Positions 16,318 through 23,662 of a stretch of DNA of 64,000 bases are shown piece by piece (position 1 is the first letter of the stretch; each line of letters starts with the position of its first letter). This stretch comes from Kumtagia sp044326205 (GTDB lineage Bacteria; Pseudomonadota; Alphaproteobacteria; Rhizobiales; Rhizobiaceae): the NCBI RefSeq assembly GCF_044326205.1, contig NZ_JBIRCY010000020.1, forward strand, positions 50,159-114,158, given 5' to 3'. The translations under genes were made by a program, and so were the position numbers. The notes below the pieces were generated by a model that did no database searches, was not told the DNA's origin, and saw only the letters and a program-made list of their open reading frames with translations.

Positions 16318-17052
16318 ATGGCCGGCGCGATAACCCTTATCTACGGCATTGCCACATACCTGATATTCCTGGGCTCGTTCCTCTATGCGATCGGTTTCGT
16401 CGGCAACTTCGTCGTTCCGAAGTCGATCGATTCCGGTGTGGCGGGCAGTCCGGTCGAGGCCCTGGTCGTCAATGTCCTGCTGCTCGGTCTCTTCGCCGCG
16501 CAGCACAGCATCATGGCGCGGCCGGCGTTCAAGCGATGGTGGACGCGGCATGTGCCGGAGCCGGCGGAACGCAGCACCTATGTGCTGCTCGCCAGCCTCG
16601 TCCTGCTGCTGCTTTACTGGCAATGGCGGCCGATGCCCGAGCCCGTCTGGACGATCGTCGATCCGTTCTGGGTCACGGTCATCAACGGCGTATTCTGGCT
16701 GGGCTGGGGGATATTGCTGATCAGCACCTTTCTGATCAACCATTTCGAACTGTTCGGGTTACGACAGGTTTTTGCCGGCCTGCACAGGAAGGAATTGCCG
16801 GCGCCAGTTTTCAGGACGCCGCTGTTCTACAAATGGGTCCGGCACCCGCTCTATGTCGGCTTTCTGCTGGCTTTTTGGGCGACGCCGTCGATGACATGGG
16901 GCCATCTCCTGTTCTCGGTTGGCACCACCGGCTACATCCTGCTCGGCATCTTCCTCGAGGAACGGGATCTCGTCGCGATGTTCGGCGATCAGTATCGCGC
17001 CTATCGCAGGCAGGTGGGAATGCTCATCCCCTGGCGCAAAGTCGCCGGATAG
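16318..17052 (+). CDS. mddA: MddA-like methanethiol S-methyltransferase (NnrU/isoprenylcysteine methyltransferase fold)
   Basis: A 244-residue integral membrane methyltransferase with about five to six hydrophobic helices. The pattern GNFVVPKSIDSGVAGSP, QHSIMARPAFKRWWTR, HVPEPAERSTYVLLASL and the C-terminal KWVRHPLYVGFLLAFW and EERDLVAMFGDQYRAYRR corresponds to the isoprenylcysteine methyltransferase-like fold. It fits the MddA group, which methylates methanethiol to dimethyl sulfide with AdoMet in soil bacteria including rhizobia. Start ATG 16318 follows GGAGGAG closely. The assignment to MddA rather than a related NnrU-like protein rests on remembered family sequence. It is followed by a soluble AdoMet methyltransferase gene. 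Confidence 0.7.
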   Translation: MAGAITLIYGIATYLIFLGSFLYAIGFVGNFVVPKSIDSGVAGSPVEALVVNVLLLGLFAAQHSIMARPAFKRWWTRHVPEPAERSTYVLLASLVLLLLYWQWRPMPEPVWTIVDPFWVTVINGVFWLGWGILLISTFLINHFELFGLRQVFAGLHRKELPAPVFRTPLFYKWVRHPLYVGFLLAFWATPSMTWGHLLFSVGTTGYILLGIFLEERDLVAMFGDQYRAYRRQVGMLIPWRKVAG

Positions 17053-17158
17053 GCCGCATCCCCGGTCGTCGGCGGCCGGATGCAAGAGCGCCTCGCAGGA
17101 GGCTTGGGACCATTCCGCGTACGGCGAGAATACGGTCCGGTCGATCGAGGAGACAAAG

Positions 17159-17962
17159 ATGAACAAGTCCGCCGAATTCGACGCGTGGAGCGCGGGGCAG
17201 AGCTATGACCTTTATATGGGCCGCTGGAGCCGGCAGATGGCCGACAAATTCCTCGACTGGCTGGCGCCACCGCGCGACGCCGCCTGGCTCGACGCTGGCT
17301 GCGGCACGGGTGCGCTGACGGCGGCGATCCTCGCAAACTGCGCGCCGCGATCGATCCTGTCGGTCGATCCGTCGGAAGGTTTCCTGGCGCATGCTCGCTC
17401 GGCGATCCGCGACGGGCGCGTCCGTTTCGAGACGGCGAGCGCGCTGAACCTTCCGGCCGAGGACGCCAGTGTTGACGTCGCCGCCTCGGCGCTGGTGCTG
17501 AATTTCGTCCCTGACATGCAGGCGGCGTTGGCCGAGATGCGCCGGGTTCTGAAGCCGGGCGGGCTGCTGGCTTTCTATGTCTGGGACTATCCCGGCGGCG
17601 GTATGGGTTTCATCGATGCCTTCTGGAAAGCGGCGGCCGCGATCGACGAAAATGCAGGCGCGCTGGACGAGGGCAAGCGTTTTCCGTTCTGCACGCACGA
17701 TGGGCTTGCCGGAATCTGTCATGCGGCGGGTCTGGTTTCACCGGTCGTCGAACCGCTGGAGATCGATACGGTGTTTCCCGATTTCGAGGCGTTCTGGCTG
17801 CCGTTCACGCTGGGCGCCGGCCCTGCGCCGGGCTATTGCACGAGCCTGACGCCGGAAAGGCGAGCCGCCTTGAAGGCGCAACTGGCGGCAACGCTTGGAA
17901 CGGATGGCCCCATACGCCTCGTTGCGCGGGCCTGGGCCGTCAAGGCACGCTGGCCTGAATAA
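17159..17962 (+). CDS. Class I SAM-dependent methyltransferase
   Basis: A 267-residue soluble methyltransferase of the UbiE/type 11 kind. WLDAGCGTGALTAAIL is the AdoMet-binding motif I, ILSVDPSEGFL carries the acidic residue that binds the ribose, and NFVPDMQAALAEMRRVLKPGG is the later motif before the substrate part. The C-terminal half contains tryptophan and phenylalanine-rich substrate-binding sequence. CGAGGAG precedes ATG 17159. It may share an operon with the MddA-like gene 106 bases upstream. Substrate unknown. Confidence 0.88.
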   Translation: MNKSAEFDAWSAGQSYDLYMGRWSRQMADKFLDWLAPPRDAAWLDAGCGTGALTAAILANCAPRSILSVDPSEGFLAHARSAIRDGRVRFETASALNLPAEDASVDVAASALVLNFVPDMQAALAEMRRVLKPGGLLAFYVWDYPGGGMGFIDAFWKAAAAIDENAGALDEGKRFPFCTHDGLAGICHAAGLVSPVVEPLEIDTVFPDFEAFWLPFTLGAGPAPGYCTSLTPERRAALKAQLAATLGTDGPIRLVARAWAVKARWPE

Positions 17963-18090
17963 CAGCCTCGATGCGCCGATCACCCGCCAAATGTCATCCA
18001 GGGGCGAAATCGAACGTGCTGTCGCTGCGCGCTTGATGCGGCGTTTTGCCTGTGCGATAGGGCGGACGCAACCAGTTCGGAGCAGCTTCG

Positions 18091-18909
18091 ATGGCGGGTG
18101 GACAGGGCCTGATGGCCGGCAAGCGCGGCCTGATCATGGGCGTCGCCAACAATCGGTCGATCGCCTATGGCATCGCCAAGGCCTGCGCCGACCAGGGCGC
18201 GGAGATCGCGCTGACGTATCAGGGCGATGCCTTCAAGAAGCGCGTCGAACCGCTAGCGCAGGAACTTGGCGCACATGTCGTCGGCCATTGCGACGTCACG
18301 GATGCTTCGACGCTGGACGCGGTTTTCGGCGCCGTCGAAAAACTCTGGGGCAAGATAGACTTCGTCGTCCATGCCATCGCCTTCTCCGACAAGGAGGAGC
18401 TTGACGGCCGCTACGTCGACACCACCCGCGCGAATTTCCAGAAGACGATGGATATCTCCGTCTTTTCCTTCACCGATGTGGCCAAGCGCGCCGAGGCGCT
18501 GATGCCGGACGGCGGGTCGCTGCTGACGCTGACCTATTACGGCGCCGAGAAGGTGATGCCGCACTACAACGTCATGGGCGTCGCCAAGGCAGCACTGGAA
18601 GCCAGCGTGCGCTATCTCGCCGTCGATCTCGGCGGCAAGAATATTCGCGTCAACGCGATCTCGGCCGGGCCGATGAAGACGCTTGCTGCCTCCGGCATCG
18701 GCGACTTCCGCTACATCCTGAAGTGGAACGAATACAATGCGCCGCTGAAGCGTACGGTGACCCCCGAGGAAGTCGGCGATTCCGGCCTGTATTTCCTCTC
18801 CGACCTGTCGCGCGGCGTCACCGGCGAGGTGCACCATGTCGATTCGGGCTATCACGTCGTCGGCATGAAGGCGGTCGACGCCCCCGACATCAGCGTCGTC
18901 AAGGAGTGA
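18091..18909 (+). CDS. fabI: Enoyl-[acyl-carrier-protein] reductase (NADH)
   Basis: Final reductive step of each fatty acid elongation cycle. The 272-residue protein is a short-chain dehydrogenase of the FabI type: GLIMGVANNRSIAYGIAKA is the modified nucleotide-binding loop, and the active site is YNVMGVAKAALEASVRYLA with Tyr and Lys six residues apart. The C-terminal part includes GPMKTLAASGIGDF and HVDSGYHVVGM. It is the likely target for FabI inhibitors such as triclosan. The downstream phosphatase gene starts 42 bases later and may be co-transcribed. Confidence 0.95.
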   Translation: MAGGQGLMAGKRGLIMGVANNRSIAYGIAKACADQGAEIALTYQGDAFKKRVEPLAQELGAHVVGHCDVTDASTLDAVFGAVEKLWGKIDFVVHAIAFSDKEELDGRYVDTTRANFQKTMDISVFSFTDVAKRAEALMPDGGSLLTLTYYGAEKVMPHYNVMGVAKAALEASVRYLAVDLGGKNIRVNAISAGPMKTLAASGIGDFRYILKWNEYNAPLKRTVTPEEVGDSGLYFLSDLSRGVTGEVHHVDSGYHVVGMKAVDAPDISVVKE

Positions 18910-18951
18910 CCGGCAACGGCCGGTTGCCGGGTTTGGGGGCTGGCTTCCGGC

Positions 18952-19539
18952 ATGTATCCGCTGATCTATTTCGTCCGGCACGGACAGACCGCCTGGAACA
19001 GCGAAGGCCGCCTTCAGGGGCAGGCTGAGAATGACATTACCGAGACCGGGCGCCGGCAGGCCGACCGCAACGGCGAAAAACTGCGCGAACTGATCGCCGA
19101 TCCTGCCGCCTTCGATTTCGTCGCCAGCCCGATGCGCCGCACTCGCGAGACCATGGAGCGTGCCCGCGTCGCCATGGGGCTGCCCGCCGAGGGTTACCGC
19201 ACCGACCCGCGCCTGGTCGAGGTCAGCTTCGGCGACTGGCAGGGTTTTACCTTCCTTGAACTGGAAGCGGCTGAGCCGGGCATCACGGCCGCGCGCACGA
19301 AAGACAAGTGGAATTTCGTGCCGCCCGGCGAAGGCGCCGAAAGCTACCAGATGCTTTTGGACCGCATCCGCCCTTGGCTCGATGCGGTGACCCGGCCGAC
19401 CGTCTGCGTGACGCATGGCGGCGTCATGCGCACCATCTTCCGCGTTCTGGAGGACACGGCGCCGAAACGCGCCGCCACGCTGGAGATTTTCCAGGACCGC
19501 GTGCTGCGCCTGGAGAATGACCGGCTGGATTGGCTCTGA
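18952..19539 (+). CDS. Histidine phosphatase family protein (phosphoglycerate mutase-like)
   Basis: A 195-residue cytoplasmic phosphatase. FVRHGQTAWNSEGRLQG near residue 10 contains the phosphorylated histidine; SPMRRTRETMERARV and VEVSFGDWQGF hold supporting residues, and VTHGGVMR contains the second histidine. Members vary from cofactor-dependent mutases to broad phosphatases; the short length favours a phosphatase. Its stop codon lies inside the stem of the hairpin at 19533-19555. Confidence 0.88.
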   Translation: MYPLIYFVRHGQTAWNSEGRLQGQAENDITETGRRQADRNGEKLRELIADPAAFDFVASPMRRTRETMERARVAMGLPAEGYRTDPRLVEVSFGDWQGFTFLELEAAEPGITAARTKDKWNFVPPGEGAESYQMLLDRIRPWLDAVTRPTVCVTHGGVMRTIFRVLEDTAPKRAATLEIFQDRVLRLENDRLDWL

Positions 19540-19555
19540 GATCCAGTCTCAGAGC
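19533..19555. terminator. Hairpin overlapping the phosphatase stop codon
   Basis: GCTCTGAG (19533-19540) pairs perfectly with CTCAGAGC (19548-19555) around ATCCAGT, followed by GATTTCC. The stem includes the TGA stop of the phosphatase gene and lies 30 bases beyond the convergent DUF1344 gene end. A modest bidirectional terminator is likely. Confidence 0.5.
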
Positions 19556-19587
19556 GATTTCCGGACGGTCATTGAGCGCTGGCGCCG

Positions 19588-19836
19588 CTACTCCGGCAGT
19601 TGCATGTCGGTGATCAGATTCTGGCCTTCGATCTCGTCATAGGCGAGCAGCACCTCCATGCCGGGCTTGATCGAATCCATGTCGAACTCGCCAGGCAATT
19701 TGTAGGACTTTCCGTCGTCCAGCGTGATCGTCTGGTTGTCCTGGTCGATCGCCTTGATCTTGCCCTCCGCCTCGGCGGCGAGGGCGGCGGTGGTCATTAG
19801 AAATGCTGCGCAAAGGGCGCCGATCAGGGTACGCAT
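19588..19836 (-). CDS. DUF1344 exported protein
   Basis: An 82-residue protein with a signal peptide (MRTLIGALCAAFLMTTAALA, cleavage near ALAAEA). The mature part, GKIKAIDQDNQTITLDDGKS and IKPGMEVLLAYDE, is a small beta-barrel-like domain known as DUF1344, common in rhizobia and of unknown role. It likely resides in the periplasm. The gene diverges from aroC. Confidence 0.82.
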   Translation of the reverse strand: MRTLIGALCAAFLMTTAALAAEAEGKIKAIDQDNQTITLDDGKSYKLPGEFDMDSIKPGMEVLLAYDEIEGQNLITDMQLPE

Positions 19837-19997
19837 ATCGATCCTCTTCTTTTATTTGCATCCGCGTGACGCGGTTATTCCCCCGATTCAGGAGACCAGA
19901 AACAGGGGGAATGTGTCAAAACTATTTCTGCCCCCGCGCCGATTTGACCCCGTGGGCAAAGGCCAATAGAAGGCACGTCGTCGGTTCGGGCCTGTTC

Positions 19998-21098
19998 ATG
20001 TCGCACAACACTTTCGGCCATCTCTTCCGCGTCACCACCTGGGGTGAGAGTCATGGCGCGGCACTCGGCTGCGTGGTCGACGGCTGCCCGCCCGGCATCC
20101 GCTTCACCCGCGCCGACATCCAGGCTGATCTCGATCGCCGGCGCCCGGGACAGTCGCGTTTCGTCACCCAGCGCCGCGAACCGGACGAGGTGAAAATCCT
20201 GTCGGGCGTCCTCATGGATGACGATGGTGACACGCTGGTGACGACCGGCACGCCGGTATCGATGCTGATCGAGAATGTCGACCAGCGTTCCAAGGACTAT
20301 GGCGAGATCGCGAAACAGTACCGGCCCGGCCATGCCGACTACACCTACGACGTCAAATACGGCCTGCGCGACGACCGCGGCGGCGGCCGCTCCTCGGCCC
20401 GCGAGACGGCGGCGCGCGTCGCCGCCGGCGCTCTGGCCCGCAAGGTCGTGCCGGGCATGGTGGTTCGCGGCGCTTTGGTGTCGGTGGGGGAGAAAGAAAT
20501 CGACCGCGCCAGTTGGGACTGGGATTTTGTTCACGACGACGAAAACCCGTTCTTCACGCCGGACCGCGCTTCCGTGTCCGTGTTCGCGGATTATCTCGAT
20601 GGCATCCGCAAGGCCGGCTCGTCGGTCGGCGCGGTCATCGAGATCGTGGCCGAAGGCGTGCCGCCCGGCCTCGGCGCGCCGATCTACGCAAAACTCGACC
20701 AGGACATCGCCGGCAACCTGATGTCGATCAACGCCGTCAAAGGCGTCGAGATCGGAGAGGGCTTTGCCGCCGCGAAACTGCGCGGCGAGGAGAACGCCGA
20801 CGAGATGCGCATGGGCAACGACGGCAAGCCGATCTTCCTGTCCAACCACGCCGGCGGCATTCTGGGTGGCATCTCGACCGGACAGCCGATCGTTGCGCGC
20901 TTCGCTGTCAAGCCGACCTCGTCGATCCTGACCCCGCGCCAGTCGATCGACAAGGACGGCCGCAACGTCGACATCCTGACCAAGGGCCGCCACGACCCCT
21001 GCGTCGGCATCCGCGCCGTGCCGATCGGCGAGGCGATGGTTGCCTGCGCGATCGCCGATCATTATCTGCGGCATCGGGGGCAGACGGGGAGGGCATAG
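19998..21098 (+). CDS. aroC: Chorismate synthase
   Basis: Last common step of the shikimate pathway: converts 5-enolpyruvylshikimate 3-phosphate to chorismate with reduced FMN. The 366-residue protein begins MSHNTFGHLFRVTTWGESHG. Other family motifs are RRPGQSRFVTQRREPDEV, YGLRDDRGGGRSSARETAARV and SNHAGGILGGISTGQPIV. ATG 19998 is the homologous start; the frame is open for 65 codons upstream without similarity. An orphan gene follows seven bases after the stop. Confidence 0.96.
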   Translation: MSHNTFGHLFRVTTWGESHGAALGCVVDGCPPGIRFTRADIQADLDRRRPGQSRFVTQRREPDEVKILSGVLMDDDGDTLVTTGTPVSMLIENVDQRSKDYGEIAKQYRPGHADYTYDVKYGLRDDRGGGRSSARETAARVAAGALARKVVPGMVVRGALVSVGEKEIDRASWDWDFVHDDENPFFTPDRASVSVFADYLDGIRKAGSSVGAVIEIVAEGVPPGLGAPIYAKLDQDIAGNLMSINAVKGVEIGEGFAAAKLRGEENADEMRMGNDGKPIFLSNHAGGILGGISTGQPIVARFAVKPTSSILTPRQSIDKDGRNVDILTKGRHDPCVGIRAVPIGEAMVACAIADHYLRHRGQTGRA

Positions 21099-21105
21099 AC
21101 CGGCG

Positions 21106-21795
21106 ATGCCGACCAAGTCCGACGACATTGGCAGGGTGATCAGGCATTCAGCAAAATCCCAACTGGCGCCAATGGGATTTTGCCAGATAGGCCGATCACG
21201 AACCTGGTATCGGGATCATGGTTTTTGGGCGGCCGTGGTAGAATTCCAGGCGAGTTCCTACTCCAAGGCTAGCTATCTCAACGTTTCTGCATCTTGGCTA
21301 TGGGCGGACAAGAATTTCTGGGCATTTGACTACGGCGGCAGGGTTGCGAACTTGTTCTTCGAGTTTCAGAACGAAGAGCAGTTTGGACCCTTTGCCGAGG
21401 TTCTAGCTGCGAGGGCTGCCGATGAGTCTCGCCGGCTCCAGGTGGAGTTTTCCAGCCTGCCAGCCATTGCTCGGAAATTGACGGGAGAGGCCAATCAATC
21501 GATCGCTATCGGCAATCCGTCCATGTGGACGCTTTATCATGCGGCGGTCGTCTCAGCCCTCGTCGACGACGAGCAAGATGCGCAACGATTCTTTGACGAA
21601 TTGCTCCAAGTGAGCGCCAACGCCGAGTGGCAGAAAAAGCTGCGTGAACAAAGTGTCAACCTGATATCCCACCTGAGAAGCCGAGAACATTTTATCCAGC
21701 AGGTCCAAGAGATTGTGGATCGTACCCGGTCGCAGTTGAAATTGCCTCAACTCGACGGTGCGCTATACCTCGCCTTGACCCAAAACCGAGTTTGA
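21106..21795 (+). CDS. Hypothetical protein, DUF4304-like
   Basis: A 229-residue soluble protein with lower GC than aroC and ribBX on either side, suggesting insertion into this operon-like spacing. The segment GFCQIGRSRTWYRDHGFWAAVVEFQ followed by LNVSASWLWA and FEFQNEEQF vaguely resembles DUF4304 proteins, which often occur near toxin or immunity genes. The C-terminal third is helical and charged (REHFIQQVQEIVDRTRS). ATG 21106 is the likely start. It is separated from ribBX by five bases. No function can be named. Confidence 0.6.
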   Translation: MPTKSDDIGRVIRHSAKSQLAPMGFCQIGRSRTWYRDHGFWAAVVEFQASSYSKASYLNVSASWLWADKNFWAFDYGGRVANLFFEFQNEEQFGPFAEVLAARAADESRRLQVEFSSLPAIARKLTGEANQSIAIGNPSMWTLYHAAVVSALVDDEQDAQRFFDELLQVSANAEWQKKLREQSVNLISHLRSREHFIQQVQEIVDRTRSQLKLPQLDGALYLALTQNRV

Positions 21796-21800
21796 CAAAA

Positions 21801-22901
21801 ATGCCCTACGATCAGAAAAAAGTCGTCGAAGCGATCCGCGCCTTTGAGCGCGGCGAGATCGTGGTGGTCACCGACGACGACGACCGCGAGAACGAAGGCG
21901 ATCTGATCGTCGCCGCGGTGCATTGCACGCCGGAGAAGATGGCCTTCATCGTCCGCCATACCTCCGGCATCGTTTGCACGCCGATGACCCGCGAGGACGC
22001 CCGTCGGCTGAACCTCGCGCCGATGGTTGCCGACAATGATTCGGCGCATACGACGGCCTTCACCGTTAGCGTCGACTTCAGGCACGGCACCACCACCGGC
22101 ATCTCCGCCGACGACCGTACGCTGACCGTACGCAACCTCGCCAACGGCAATGCCGGCGCGTCGGATTTTCTGCGCCCCGGCCATATCTTCCCGCTGATCG
22201 CGCGGGAGGGCGGCGTGCTGATGCGCTCCGGCCATACGGAGGCGGCGGTCGACCTCTGCAAACTCGCCAACCTGCCGCCGGTCGGCGTCATCTCCGAACT
22301 CGTCAATGACGATGGCACGGTCATGCGCGGCCCGCATGTCATGGCCTTCGCGGAAAAGAACAACCTGAAGCAGGTGTCGGTGGCCGACCTGATCGCCTAC
22401 CGCCAGCGCCAGGAGACCCTTGTCCAGCGGCTTGCCTGTTCCGACATTGAAACGCCCGGCGGCAAGGCACGGGTGTTCACCTATTCCGTGCCGTGGGATG
22501 TCATGCACCATCTGGCCGTGGTGTTCGGCGACATACGCGACGGCGAGGACGTCCCGGTACGCTTCCATTCCGAGGATGTCGTCAACGACGTGTTCGGAAA
22601 AGGCACGTCACTCAGGGATCTGCTGGCGTCCTTCGGCGAGCGCAAGCGCGGCGTCGTCGTCTATCTGCGCGAGGGCTCGGTCGGCGTCGCTCACACCGGC
22701 CGCAACCGGCCGGTCAGCGAGGATCGCGAAGGCCACGAGGAGGCGCGCCGCCGCGAGGCGGAATGGCGCGAGATCGGCCTCGGTGCGCAGATTCTAAAAG
22801 ACCTCGGGGTGCAATCGATCGATCTCCTCGCCTCGCGCGAGCGTCACTATGTCGGCCTTGAAGGATTTGGCATCAAGATCGTGCGGACGGAGATTTTGTA
22901 G
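21801..22901 (+). CDS. ribB: 3,4-dihydroxy-2-butanone 4-phosphate synthase with degenerate GTP cyclohydrolase II domain
   Basis: Makes the four-carbon riboflavin precursor from ribulose 5-phosphate. The 366-residue protein has an intact RibB domain (residues 1-200): IVVVTDDDDRENEGDL carries the acidic metal ligands, and REGGVLMRSGHTEAAVDLC and HVMAFAEKN complete the active site. The C-terminal part (about 210-366) has a GTP cyclohydrolase II-like fold but lacks the zinc-binding cysteines: the expected GDVFGSLRCDCG is replaced by NDVFGKGTSLRDLL. This is the RibBX arrangement found in many proteobacteria. Start ATG 21801 is preferred to TTG 21792. Confidence 0.92.
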   Translation: MPYDQKKVVEAIRAFERGEIVVVTDDDDRENEGDLIVAAVHCTPEKMAFIVRHTSGIVCTPMTREDARRLNLAPMVADNDSAHTTAFTVSVDFRHGTTTGISADDRTLTVRNLANGNAGASDFLRPGHIFPLIAREGGVLMRSGHTEAAVDLCKLANLPPVGVISELVNDDGTVMRGPHVMAFAEKNNLKQVSVADLIAYRQRQETLVQRLACSDIETPGGKARVFTYSVPWDVMHHLAVVFGDIRDGEDVPVRFHSEDVVNDVFGKGTSLRDLLASFGERKRGVVVYLREGSVGVAHTGRNRPVSEDREGHEEARRREAEWREIGLGAQILKDLGVQSIDLLASRERHYVGLEGFGIKIVRTEIL

Positions 22902-22918
22902 CCGTCATCCACTGACGG
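22902..22918. terminator. Hairpin after ribBX
   Basis: CCGTCA (22902-22907) pairs with TGACGG (22913-22918) around TCCAC, immediately after the ribBX stop and followed by TCTCCTATCCTT. It is a short stem, so termination would be weak. The toxin-antitoxin promoter must lie in the remaining 50 bases, where TTGTAT and TATGAT can be seen. Confidence 0.4.
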
Positions 22919-22971
22919 TCTCCTATCCTTGTATTATGATGTAGTTCGCATGTAACACATCGGGTGCGGTT

Positions 22972-23268
22972 ATGACCGACAGCACGTTTACCTTTCGCGT
23001 CGACGATGACCTGAAGACCGCCTTTGCCGAGACCGCCAAGGCGCAGGACCGGACGGCCGCCCAGCTCCTGCGCGTATTGATGCGCGAAGCAGTCGAAGAG
23101 TCGCGAGCCAAACGCGAATATGACGAATGGTTCGACGCGGAAATCGACGCCGCGCTTAAGGAGGCCGACGATCCAAATACGGAGTGGGTTCCGCACGAAG
23201 TCGTCAAGGAGGACATGGCGAGGCAGCGGGCCGAACTTCTCGCTCGGATTGAGGCAGAGAAGAAGTGA
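22972..23268 (+). CDS. Type II antitoxin, ribbon-helix-helix/RelB-like
   Basis: A 98-residue antitoxin. The first 45 residues (STFTFRVDDDLKTAFAETA then RTAAQLLRVLMREAVEE) form a ribbon-helix-helix DNA-binding domain. The rest is a charged tail (EYDEWFDAEIDAALKEADD) that would bind the toxin. Its TGA overlaps the GTG of the downstream ParE-type gene. It looks intact while its toxin does not. Confidence 0.85.
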   Translation: MTDSTFTFRVDDDLKTAFAETAKAQDRTAAQLLRVLMREAVEESRAKREYDEWFDAEIDAALKEADDPNTEWVPHEVVKEDMARQRAELLARIEAEKK

Positions 23269-23566
23269 AGGTCGTCTGGCTGACGCGAGCGCGGATCGAA
23301 CGGCAGAAGGCTATCGACTACATCGCTCGCGACAGTCCCCAGGCAGCGTTGGGCCAGCTTGATGAAATAGAGCGGCAGACCGACATGCTGTTGGACTTTC
23401 CCAAAATTGGACGCCCTGGGCGCAGGCGCGGCACGCGCGAACTGGTGATCACGAGCACGCCTTTTCTGGCAGTGTATCGGATCGACGTGAAAGCGGCGGA
23501 GGTGCAAATCCTCCGCTGCTCCACGGCGCGCAACGTTGGCCGCCACGCAAACGTTCGGATCGGTGA
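23265..23566 (+). pseudogene. ParE/RelE-type toxin gene with C-terminal frameshift
   Basis: The protein starts at GTG 23265 (VVWLTRARIERQKAIDYIA, QAALGQLDEIERQTDML, GRPGRRRGTRELVI, FLAVYRIDVKAAEVQILR), a normal ParE-type toxin through about residue 84. Then the frame diverges. In the next frame from 23516 the expected family C-terminus LLHGAQRWPP appears and ends at TGA 23564-23566. One base added between 23516 and 23517 restores ILR-LLHGAQRWPP. As it stands, translation continues without a stop to 24122, antisense to the MFS gene. The deletion removes the conserved HGAQRWP end, so the toxin is probably inactive. A sequencing error is possible. Confidence 0.8.
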
Positions 23567-23662
23567 GCGACACCCCGGCGGCAGAGCGGGCCGGGGGCGG
23601 ATCGCCGGCAATGAAAAAGCGCTCCGGCGTTCGGCCGGAGCCCCTTTCCGATATGCGTCGCA

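Noticed and set aside
19875..21128. Long open frame antisense to aroC (about 417 codons)
   Set aside because: High third-position GC leaves the mirror frame free of stops; the protein has no domain and aroC on the other strand is certain. The same holds for long antisense frames opposite the MFS gene, ctaD, tldD and thrC.
21796..21800. FMN riboswitch before ribBX
   Set aside because: The gap to the upstream gene is five bases, and no RFN-type sequence was seen in the preceding gene.
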